This document shows, in pieces, positions 1 through 5,847 of a stretch of 11,641 bases of DNA. The DNA is taken from contig JBEKEX010000073.1 in NCBI GenBank assembly GCA_050013615.1, positions 1-11,641 of the forward strand, read 5' to 3'. This DNA comes from JBEKEX01 sp050013615 (GTDB lineage: Bacteria > Chloroflexota > Anaerolineae > Anaerolineales > Anaerolineaceae). The notes beneath the pieces are model-generated. The model had not been told where the DNA came from, did not search any database, and saw only the letters and a program-made list of their open reading frames with translations. The translations under genes were made by a program, and so were the position numbers. How positions within the stretch are numbered: position 1 is the stretch's first letter; the number at the start of each line of letters is the position of its first letter.

Positions 1-1
1 C

Positions 2-1621
2 ACACCTGTGGCCATAACGGCAGCGATGCTTGTCGGCCTTGGCTTCAACCCGATGTATGCCGCCGGGATCTGTCTGATCGCCAATACGGCCCCGGTGGCC
101 TTCGGGGCGATTGGTATCCCCATTGTGGTCGCAGCCAAGGTCACGGACCTGGACATGATGCATATCAGCCAGATCGTCGGGCGGCAGCTCCCTTTTCTTT
201 CGATGATCGTACCCATATGGCTGAGCGTCACGATGTGCGGCTTCAAGCGCTCCCTGGAGGTGCTGCCCGCGCTTATCGTAGCCGGGTTATGCTTTGCTGT
301 GACGCAGTTTACCGTCTCCAATTTTGTTGGACCTTACCTGCCCGATATCCTGTCGGCAGTTGTGACCATTGTCGGCCTGGGTCTTTTTTTAAGGGTATGG
401 AAGCCATCGAAGGTCTTTCATTTCCCCGATGAAAAGCCCAGCGGCCCAGTCACCTGCCTGTATAGTTCCGGGCAGATCTTCCGTTCCTGGACCCCTTATT
501 TCATCCTGGCGGTCATGGTTTCGCTGCTGGCCTACTTCGTGGGTTCCCTCAGTGTCAGCGGGGCTGTGGCAGCGGCTGTGCTCGGCGCGGTCGTCTTTGG
601 CCTGGGTGGCATCCCTTGGGCGATCTTATTGCTGGCGTTCTTTATTTCGTCCAGCGGGTTGTCTCGACTGTTCAGCAAGCGTAAAACGACCTTGAACGAG
701 AAATATTCCAAGGGCAGCCGGCGCGACGCCGCGCAGGTGCTGGCGAATGGTGGCTTGGCGGGTGCATCTGTTTTGCTGCACTATGTTTTCCCGTTGCAGG
801 GCTGGCCCTGGTTGGGGTTCGCCGCGGCGCTGGCAGCAGCCAACGCCGTGAATAGCACGCTGGCGAATATCGGCACCGCAATGGCGTTGATCACGCTGGC
901 AGGGCTGGCCGGCAGTTTGGTGGATTCACTGCTGGGCGCCACCTGGCAGGCGATCTATTATTGCCCGGCTTGCCGTAAGGAGACCGAGCGTCATCCGCTG
1001 CACACCTGCGGAACACCGATCACCTTGCTGCGAGGTTGGCGCTGGCTGAACAACGACTGGGTCAACGCAACCTGTACGACGAGTGCCGTACTGCTGGCCT
1101 TTGCAGCCAGTTTCGTTTTGCCTGTTGGTTGTGGCGTTTGGGATAAAGGAGGAATGATGAACAGTATCCAATTTACCATCTCATCTTTTGCGGACGGGCA
1201 GCCCATCCCCAAGATGTATTCTTGTGACGGGGCCAACCTTTCCCCGGCGCTGGCGTGGAGCGACGCGCCGGCCGGCACGCAGAGCCTGGCCCTGGTGGTG
1301 GAAGACCCCGATGCGCCGTCCGGGATTTTCACCCATTGGGTCATCTATAATATCTCGCCGGACCGCGATAAACTTCCCCAGGGCGTGGCCAAGACGGAAA
1401 CCGTCAGTGGCGGAAGCACCCAAGGGATGAATGATTTTCGCCAGCTCGGCTACGATGGACCCTGCCCGCCGCGTGGGTCAAACCACCGTTATTATTTCAC
1501 GCTCTATGCTTTGGACCTTCCGGCCAGCTTACCGGCCGGTTATGGCAGGGCGCAATTGCTGTCTGCCATCCAGGGCCACGTGCTGGCGCAGGCGCAGTGG
1601 ATGGGCACGTATCAACGCTGA
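2..1621 (+). CDS. Composite open frame: L-lactate permease fragment + DUF92 membrane domain + PEBP domain (5' end outside window)
   Basis: The frame is open from the window edge, so the true start is upstream; the GTG at 8 falls inside the permease motif TPVAITAAMLVGLGFNP. Numbering residues from 8: residues 1 to about 170 match the middle of LctP/LldP lactate permeases (NTAPVAFGAIGIPI, VGRQLPF, SNFVGPYLPDI, GQIFRSWTPYFIL). From about 171 to 382 the sequence is DUF92-like (SGAVAAAVLGAVVFGLGG, EKYSKGSRRDAAQVLANGG, GSLVDSLLGAT, then C319xxC322 with H329, H332 and C334, then WLNNDWVN). Residues 383-537 are a whole PEBP domain. The C-terminal half of the permease is absent, and the DUF92 part lacks its usual ADTxATEIG...GTxGG core. 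No stop codon separates the parts. This may be a decayed remnant, a true fusion or an assembly join. Domain identities are firm from motifs; function as one protein is doubtful. Confidence 0.75.
   Translation, partial: TPVAITAAMLVGLGFNPMYAAGICLIANTAPVAFGAIGIPIVVAAKVTDLDMMHISQIVGRQLPFLSMIVPIWLSVTMCGFKRSLEVLPALIVAGLCFAVTQFTVSNFVGPYLPDILSAVVTIVGLGLFLRVWKPSKVFHFPDEKPSGPVTCLYSSGQIFRSWTPYFILAVMVSLLAYFVGSLSVSGAVAAAVLGAVVFGLGGIPWAILLLAFFISSSGLSRLFSKRKTTLNEKYSKGSRRDAAQVLANGGLAGASVLLHYVFPLQGWPWLGFAAALAAANAVNSTLANIGTAMALITLAGLAGSLVDSLLGATWQAIYYCPACRKETERHPLHTCGTPITLLRGWRWLNNDWVNATCTTSAVLLAFAASFVLPVGCGVWDKGGMMNSIQFTISSFADGQPIPKMYSCDGANLSPALAWSDAPAGTQSLALVVEDPDAPSGIFTHWVIYNISPDRDKLPQGVAKTETVSGGSTQGMNDFRQLGYDGPCPPRGSNHRYYFTLYALDLPASLPAGYGRAQLLSAIQGHVLAQAQWMGTYQR
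1145..1153 (+). promoter_or_regulatory. Ribosome binding site of the PEBP gene
   Basis: AAAGGAGGA is a near-perfect Shine-Dalgarno sequence, here directly before ATG ATG. A TAA at 1144-1146, one frame away from the DUF92 reading, overlaps its left end. This is the usual stop-RBS-start layout of two adjacent genes and supports a separate start at 1154 or, with better spacing, 1157. Confidence 0.7.
1154..1621 (+). CDS. YbhB/YbcL-type phosphatidylethanolamine-binding protein (PEBP), likely separately translated
   Basis: A complete PEBP domain of 155 residues, close to the roughly 158 of E. coli YbhB, starting at ATG 1154 (a second ATG follows at 1157). Family marks are visible in order: the YSCDGANLSPALAW segment, VVEDPDAPSGIFTHWVIYNI (the DPDAP and HW ligand-pocket motifs), GYDGPCPPRGSNHRYYF, LYALDLP, and a C-terminal HVLAQAQWMGTY. 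There is no signal peptide, so it should be cytoplasmic. A strong ribosome binding site, AAAGGAGGA at 1145-1153, directly abuts the ATG, which argues for independent initiation even though the frame is continuous with the upstream DUF92 sequence. Bacterial members bind small anionic ligands or phospholipid head groups; their physiological role is poorly defined. The family call is firm; the role is unknown. Confidence 0.85.
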   Translation: MMNSIQFTISSFADGQPIPKMYSCDGANLSPALAWSDAPAGTQSLALVVEDPDAPSGIFTHWVIYNISPDRDKLPQGVAKTETVSGGSTQGMNDFRQLGYDGPCPPRGSNHRYYFTLYALDLPASLPAGYGRAQLLSAIQGHVLAQAQWMGTYQR

Positions 1622-1766
1622 AGGAACTAATTCGCGCTGTGAGGCGTCTGGTTAATGGCCTTAAATACGGTCTGCTGGTGCATTTGCCAAGCTAGTGTCG
1701 AGAGGCAGCACGGCCGATCAGAATGTTTTATCATGGCGTTCACCGATTGATAAAAGGAGACAAAAA

Positions 1767-3065
1767 ATGAAGAGATCACTGGCTGTTCTCAGTTTGTTGG
1801 GAATGGTAATAGTTCTGGCGGCGTGCCAGTTGTTTGGGACGTCGGCAACCCCGACGGCGGTCCCGCCCACAGCGGTGGCTGCTACGACTGCACCGATCAA
1901 CACTTTTGCGACAGAGACGGCCATGGTTCCGATGGCGACTCCGACGACGACCGCAGTCCCCACTACACCCATCGCGCATTTGCCTGCCGGGACGCAATTG
2001 ACCATCACCGACATCCACATGGTGACGACGACAAACGGCTGGGCGATCGGCACGGCACCCTCCGACCAGACGGTTCATATTTTGCGCACGGCGGACGGTG
2101 GTAATACCTGGAAGGATGTAACACCTCCCGAAGGCGTTGTTACAGGTTTCTCCCAGGTGCCGGCCACGTTCTTCATGGACGATACCAAGGCTTGGGTGGC
2201 TTATTCCCAATCGACGGATTCCAACGGCGCGTTGCTGGGGCCGGCTCACGTCTGGTATTCGCAGGATAGCGGGGCGACCTGGATTTCCAGCCAGGCGCTG
2301 CCGGTCAATGGCGAAACTGAATTTTTCTCTCCTGGCGAGTTCGCTTTCTCCGATGCCCAGCATGGCTGGTTGATGGTGCATGTGGGCGCGGGCATGATGC
2401 ATGATTACGTGTACGTATTCGCCACAGCGGACGGCGGCGCTACGTGGAGCAAGGTAGTGGATCCCACCAACAGCACGCTGTGGATGAGCTGCAGTAAGAC
2501 GGGCATGGCCTTCACCGATGCGAACAACGGCTGGGCCACGGGTGACTGCCAGGGCGTGGCGCCCGGCTTGTTCCTGTATCGCACCACCGATGGCGGCAAC
2601 ACCTGGGCGCAGGCCACCATCTCCGCCCCGGCCGGAAAACCCAGTATGTTCACCGATCAAAATTCCGGCTGCGGCACATACGGCATGAACTTCTTGGATG
2701 CCAACAATGGCGAGATGGTTGTGACTTGCATTACGTCCAATAGTAGTTCCATGACTAAATTAAGTTGGATCTATACCACTACGGACGGTGGACAGAACTG
2801 GATTTCCCATGCCTTGCCGGCCGATTCCGGACAATACCAATTCCTGGATGTCGGCCATGGCTATTACGTGGCCGGGCATATCTACAAGACGATTGATGGC
2901 GGCGCGAGCTGGAGCTCGATCATCCCGGTCTCGTGGAACGGCCAGCCCGATTTCGTCGATGCGAACAACGGCTGGATCGTGGCCAAGAACGGCACGGACA
3001 TCGCCCTGGTGAAGACCACCAACGCGGCGGTCAATTGGGCGATCATCAAGGCTGTGGTGCAGTAG
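1767..3065 (+). CDS. Secreted lipoprotein with a seven-bladed Asp-box (BNR/Ycf48-like) beta-propeller
   Basis: 432 aa from ATG 1767, chosen because AAAAGGAGA (1752-1760) precedes it and because MKRSLAVLSLLGMVIVLAAC is a clean lipoprotein signal with its lipobox Cys at 20. The longer open frame to 1695 adds an unconvincing leader. Residues 24-70 form a T/P/A-rich linker, as expected for a protein tethered outside the membrane. The rest holds seven units, each with a D-x-x-x-G-W type strand followed by an Asp box (T/S-x-D-x-G-x-x-W). Asp boxes end at W115, W172, W227, W280, W345 and W382, with a degenerate copy (TTNAAVNW) ending at W424. This layout fits the WD40/YVTN/BNR and Ycf48-like propeller families, used for binding proteins or glycans; sialidase catalytic residues are not evident. 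It is probably a monocistronic gene. The ligand is unknown. Confidence 0.85.
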   Translation: MKRSLAVLSLLGMVIVLAACQLFGTSATPTAVPPTAVAATTAPINTFATETAMVPMATPTTTAVPTTPIAHLPAGTQLTITDIHMVTTTNGWAIGTAPSDQTVHILRTADGGNTWKDVTPPEGVVTGFSQVPATFFMDDTKAWVAYSQSTDSNGALLGPAHVWYSQDSGATWISSQALPVNGETEFFSPGEFAFSDAQHGWLMVHVGAGMMHDYVYVFATADGGATWSKVVDPTNSTLWMSCSKTGMAFTDANNGWATGDCQGVAPGLFLYRTTDGGNTWAQATISAPAGKPSMFTDQNSGCGTYGMNFLDANNGEMVVTCITSNSSSMTKLSWIYTTTDGGQNWISHALPADSGQYQFLDVGHGYYVAGHIYKTIDGGASWSSIIPVSWNGQPDFVDANNGWIVAKNGTDIALVKTTNAAVNWAIIKAVVQ

Positions 3066-3100
3066 AAATAACCGATGATGTAATTTGGTCAGATAACATT

Positions 3101-3144
3101 GTAGGGGCGAGCCCTTACAGGGCAGGCCGGCGGCTCGCCCCTAC
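3101..3144. repeat. REP-like palindromic element (12-bp perfect arms, 20-nt loop)
   Basis: GTAGGGGCGAGC (3101-3112) is exactly complementary to GCTCGCCCCTAC (3133-3144). The loop contains a second, competing hairpin, GCCCT/AGGGC (3111-3115 with 3119-3123). It is not followed by a T-run, so it is not itself a standard terminator. From memory, GTAGGGGCG-type palindromes are dispersed in many copies in various bacterial genomes. Only one copy lies in this window, so repeat status is inferred from the motif. Confidence 0.6.
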
Positions 3145-3160
3145 GCGTATGATTTATATA

Positions 3161-3188
3161 CCTCAAGAGTGTAATTTTTGAGGTTTTT
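3161..3188 (+). terminator. Rho-independent terminator after the propeller lipoprotein gene
   Basis: The CCTCAAGAG arm (3161-3169) pairs with TTTTTGAGG (3175-3183): seven Watson-Crick pairs plus two G-U pairs around a 5-nt loop, TGTAA. Five T follow at 3184-3188. It lies 96 bp past the lipoprotein stop, beyond the palindromic element. Confidence 0.55.
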
Positions 3189-3261
3189 CCGTTAATTCGT
3201 TTCGGGAGGAATGTCAGTTAAAGTTGTCACCTTTCTCACCTAACGACCATTTGTTTTCGCT

Positions 3262-3267
3262 TATAAT
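3262..3267 (+). promoter_or_regulatory. Candidate -10 element for the decarboxylase operon
   Basis: A perfect TATAAT sits 73 bp upstream of the first operon gene in an AT-rich stretch. No convincing -35 box is seen at 16-18 bp spacing; TTGTCA at 3224-3229 is too far away (32 bp). The 3066-3340 gap otherwise holds only the palindrome, the terminator and this element. Confidence 0.35.
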
Positions 3268-3340
3268 TGATTAAGTGGGAATTTTGCGCTTGTTTTGAAA
3301 GGTATTGCCTCGACGATCAAATTGAATTCAAGAGGACACA

Positions 3341-4891
3341 ATGCCAGAAGAAGACCCCCGGATAACTGAATTAAGGAAAATGCGAGCCAAGGCGCTGAAG
3401 GCTGGTGGCGCTGACCGCATTGCAAAACAACATGCCAAGGGCAAACTGACCGCCCGCGAGCGCCTCGACCTTTTGTTGGACCCTGGCACGTTCCACGAGC
3501 TGGAACCGTTTGCCACCCAGCGCGGCGACCTGGCGGCGGGCGGCGAGACTTATCCCGGCGATGGCGTGGTGACGGGCTACGGGCTGATAGAAGGCCGCAC
3601 GGTTTACGCTTATGCCCAGGACTTCACTGTCAGCGGTGGAGCGCTGGGTGAGACGCACGCCAAGAAGATTTGCCGCACCATGGACCTTGCGGCGCGCAAT
3701 GGTGTGCCGGCGATCGGCTTGCTCGATTCGGGTGGGGCGCGCATCCAGGAAGGCGTTTTCAGCCTCGGCGGTTACGCCGAGATCTTCCGCCGCAACGCCC
3801 AATATTCCGGCGTCATCCCGCAGATCAGCGTCATCCTGGGGCCGTGTGCCGGCGGCGCGGCGTATTCGCCCGCCCTCACCGACCTCATCATCATGGTCGA
3901 GAAGCAATCTTATATGTTCCTGACCGGCCCAGAAGTGATCAAATCGGTCACGGGCGAGGTCGTGGACTTCGAAAGCCTGGGTGGTGCGGAAGTGCATTTG
4001 GGCACCAGCGGCACGGCGCATTTGACGGCGCCATCGGAACAGGATGCGCTGGCATTATGCCGCAAGGTGTTGAGCTATCTGCCCGGCAACAACGTGGATA
4101 ACCCGCCTGCCATCCCACCGACGGATGACCCGCAGCGTATGGATGAAGAACTGAATCACCTGGTGCCGTTGGAATCGACGACGCCCTATAGCATGCATGA
4201 AGCTATCCTGAAGATCGTCGATGCCGGCTCTTTCCTGGAGCTGCAATCCACTTTCGCCTGCAACGCCATCGTCGGCTTTGCCCGCCTGGACGGCAAGCCG
4301 GTGGGTATCTTGTCGCAGGAGCCCAGCGTGATGGCCGGGGTGATCGACATCGACGCAGCCGACAAGATGACGCGTTTTGTGCGCTTGTGCGATTGCTACA
4401 ATCTCCCTATCGTCACGTTTGTGGATTCTTCCGGCTTCCTGCCGGGCGTGGGCCAGGAGCACGGCGGCATCATCCGCCACGGTGCCAAGCTGCTGTATGC
4501 CTATTCCGAGGCTAGCGTACCCAAGGTGAGCATCGTTACCCGCAAAGCCTACGGCGGCGCGTACGTGGTGATGAGCAGTAAGTACCTCGGTACGGATGTG
4601 AGTTATGCCTGGCCGAGCGCCGAGATCGCTGTGATGGGACCGGAAGGCGCCGCCAATATCCTTTATCACAAACAGATCGAATCCGCCAAGGAGCCGGAGA
4701 AGGAACGTGCCCGGTTGATCGAAGAATACCGCAAGCAGTTCTTGAACCCATATGCTTCGGCAGGCGCCGGTTACATCGACGATGTGATCGAGCCGCGCGA
4801 GACGCGCACCAAAGTCATTGCCGCACTGAACGCCCTGCGCGACAAATATGCGCAAGCCCTGCCGCGCAAGCACGGCAATATGCCGGTCTAA
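3341..4891 (+). CDS. mmdA: Acyl-CoA carboxyltransferase alpha subunit of a Na+-translocating methylmalonyl-CoA decarboxylase
   Basis: 516 aa, the usual length for MmdA/PccB carboxyltransferases and shorter than GcdA (about 587). It transfers the carboxyl group of an acyl-CoA (best guess methylmalonyl-CoA) onto carrier-bound biotin. The N-terminal KGKLTARERLDLLLDPGTF and the crotonase-type core are intact. Oxyanion-hole Gly/Ala motifs appear in both halves: GPCAGGAAYSPAL around 167-179 and KAYGGAYVVMSSK around 403-415, with DSGGARIQEG (about 129-138) and FVDSSGFLPGVGQEHGG between them. The ATG at 3341 has AGAGGA at 3331-3336. It is the first gene of the operon, 14 bp before the OadG-like gene. 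A propionyl-CoA carboxylase beta subunit is the main alternative, but the downstream OadG and MmdB partners and the lack of a biotin carboxylase favour the decarboxylase. Substrate assignment is inference. Confidence 0.9.
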   Translation: MPEEDPRITELRKMRAKALKAGGADRIAKQHAKGKLTARERLDLLLDPGTFHELEPFATQRGDLAAGGETYPGDGVVTGYGLIEGRTVYAYAQDFTVSGGALGETHAKKICRTMDLAARNGVPAIGLLDSGGARIQEGVFSLGGYAEIFRRNAQYSGVIPQISVILGPCAGGAAYSPALTDLIIMVEKQSYMFLTGPEVIKSVTGEVVDFESLGGAEVHLGTSGTAHLTAPSEQDALALCRKVLSYLPGNNVDNPPAIPPTDDPQRMDEELNHLVPLESTTPYSMHEAILKIVDAGSFLELQSTFACNAIVGFARLDGKPVGILSQEPSVMAGVIDIDAADKMTRFVRLCDCYNLPIVTFVDSSGFLPGVGQEHGGIIRHGAKLLYAYSEASVPKVSIVTRKAYGGAYVVMSSKYLGTDVSYAWPSAEIAVMGPEGAANILYHKQIESAKEPEKERARLIEEYRKQFLNPYASAGAGYIDDVIEPRETRTKVIAALNALRDKYAQALPRKHGNMPV

Positions 4892-4905
4892 TCAGAGGCA
4901 ACTGC

Positions 4906-5058
4906 ATGAGTTCCGACCTGGTTAAAGCGCTCGAGATCAGCGGGATCGGTATGGGGCTGGTGTTCCTTGGCATCCTGGTGCTGTGGGGCATGATGGCTCT
5001 ATTGGTCAAATTGACAGATAACCCCAATGCGCTGGATGAATCGGAGGACGGCGAATGA
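4906..5058 (+). CDS. OadG-family small membrane anchor subunit (gamma/delta) of the Na+-pump decarboxylase
   Basis: 50 aa. The ATG at 4906 follows AGAGG (4894-4898). The protein has one transmembrane helix, roughly residues 13-35 (ISGIGMGLVFLGILVLWGMM onward), a short K-containing stretch (LLVKLTDNP) and an acidic tail (NALDESEDGE). This is the plan of OadG/MmdD subunits, which hold the carboxyltransferase, biotin carrier and beta subunit together at the cytoplasmic membrane. It is shorter than typical oxaloacetate decarboxylase gamma chains and lacks their longer Pro/Ala linker. Its stop overlaps the next start (ATGA at 5055-5058), so translation is probably coupled. Position between alpha and carrier genes supports the call; exact subunit equivalence (gamma or delta) is uncertain. 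Confidence 0.8.
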   Translation: MSSDLVKALEISGIGMGLVFLGILVLWGMMALLVKLTDNPNALDESEDGE

Positions 5059-5378
5059 GCAAGACACCTGCAAAGGACTTGCAGAGCCGTGTGGCAGTTG
5101 CCGCAGTTGCAACCGCATTAGACGTTGCCGAAGCCGAAACCAGGCAGCAGGCCGCCGCCGTGGCCGTGACGACCGCTCTAGCAGCTCAAAAGGCAGATTT
5201 GAAAAGTTATGCAGCCGCCGTGGCGGTTGCTGCTGCCCTCGCCGGCCAATCCGGTGGCGCGATCTATATACAACCGCCCTATGCCCAGGTTAGCGCCTGG
5301 CAGCTTATCATGCGATCTTACCAGTTGAACCTGCGCAACCAATCTTTTAACCGCAAGCCGAGAGGTAACACGCGATGA
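5055..5378 (+). CDS. Uncharacterised 107-aa Ala-rich protein with three internal repeats, inside the decarboxylase operon
   Basis: I do not recognise this protein with certainty. It overlaps the genes on both sides by ATGA (5055-5058 and 5375-5378) and has GGAGG at 5043-5047, so it is a real, co-translated operon member. Three related Ala/Val-rich units recur about every 20 residues: RVAVAAVATALDV (12-24), AAAVAVTTALAAQ (33-45) and YAAAVAVAAALAG (52-64), separated by charged segments (AEAETR, KADLK). The units look like short apolar helices rather than full membrane spans. The C-terminus (67-107) is different: GGAIYIQPPYAQ, then W82 and a basic R/N/K-rich tail (MRSYQLNLRNQ...RKPRG). From memory, some sodium-pump decarboxylase operons carry a small protein with a similar W...R...R tail, but I cannot name a family. 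An assembly or regulatory subunit of the complex is plausible inference. Confidence 0.8.
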   Translation: MSKTPAKDLQSRVAVAAVATALDVAEAETRQQAAAVAVTTALAAQKADLKSYAAAVAVAAALAGQSGGAIYIQPPYAQVSAWQLIMRSYQLNLRNQSFNRKPRGNTR

Positions 5379-5836
5379 AAATGAGAGTAAAGATCAACAA
5401 CCAAACCTTCGAAGTGACCTTGGGCGATCTCAATGCCAGGCCGGTCATTGCCACGGTGGATGGGCAGACTTTTGAAGTCTATCCGGAAGGTGCACCTGCA
5501 TCTGCTCCTGTGGCAACACCCGCACCTGTCGCGGCACCTGTACCCGTAGCGCCTGCATCCGCAGCAGCGCCTAGTGCCCCAGCTCCGGCTGCCAAAGCGG
5601 TAACGGGCGGCTCGGATAAAGGCCAGACGGTAGTGGCGCCCATTCCCGGTGTGATCGTCGCGGTCGGCGTCAAAGAAGGGGAGGCGGTCAAGCGCGGGCA
5701 GGAATTGTGTGTGCTTGAGGCAATGAAGATGAAGAATTCCATCCGCGCCACGCATGACGGCACCATTTCGGCGGTCAAGGTTGCCGTGGGTGACCACGTG
5801 CAGCATAACCAGGTGCTGATCGTTTACGCAGAGTAG
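5375..5836 (+). CDS. mmdC: Biotin carboxyl carrier subunit of the decarboxylase
   Basis: 153 aa. The C-terminal biotinyl domain (about 83-153) contains the canonical EAMKM motif at 115-119, so K118 is the expected biotinylation site; VVAPIPGVIVAVGVKEGEAV before it and GTISAVKVAVGDHV after it complete the hairpin fold. Residues 1-36 form a small N-terminal domain (VKINNQTFEV, VDGQTFEVYPEG), joined by a flexible P/A/V-rich linker (about 40-75) that lets biotin move between the alpha and beta active sites. The start at 5375 has AGAGGT at 5361-5366; M3 at 5381 is a possible alternative. A biotin protein ligase must modify it, and none is encoded here. The call is strong; the decarboxylase rather than carboxylase role comes from context. 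Confidence 0.92.
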   Translation: MKMRVKINNQTFEVTLGDLNARPVIATVDGQTFEVYPEGAPASAPVATPAPVAAPVPVAPASAAAPSAPAPAAKAVTGGSDKGQTVVAPIPGVIVAVGVKEGEAVKRGQELCVLEAMKMKNSIRATHDGTISAVKVAVGDHVQHNQVLIVYAE

Positions 5837-5847
5837 CTGGCTATTCG

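Noticed and set aside
1695..1766. Upstream start for the propeller lipoprotein at 1695
   Set aside because: It would bury the lipoprotein signal peptide behind 24 polar residues, while ATG 1767 has a good RBS.
1622..1766. Terminator or clear promoter in the 145-bp gap before the propeller gene
   Set aside because: No stable hairpin with a T-run and no properly spaced -35/-10 pair could be found.
1776..2660. 294-aa minus-strand open frame opposite the propeller lipoprotein
   Set aside because: Arg/His/Gly-rich composition, no family motif, and complete overlap with a gene that has signal peptide, RBS and repeats; it is an antisense shadow.
3224..3267. TTGTCA and TATAAT as a full promoter pair
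   Set aside because: The spacing is 32 bp, far from 16-18; only the -10 was kept as a candidate.
4055..4873. 272-aa minus-strand open frame opposite the carboxyltransferase gene
   Set aside because: It mirrors a highly conserved enzyme gene; no start context or recognisable motif.
5140..5250. Direct DNA repeats (GCCGCCGTGGC) as a possible CRISPR or VNTR
   Set aside because: The copies are few, imperfect and inside a coding frame; they reflect the Ala/Val protein repeats.
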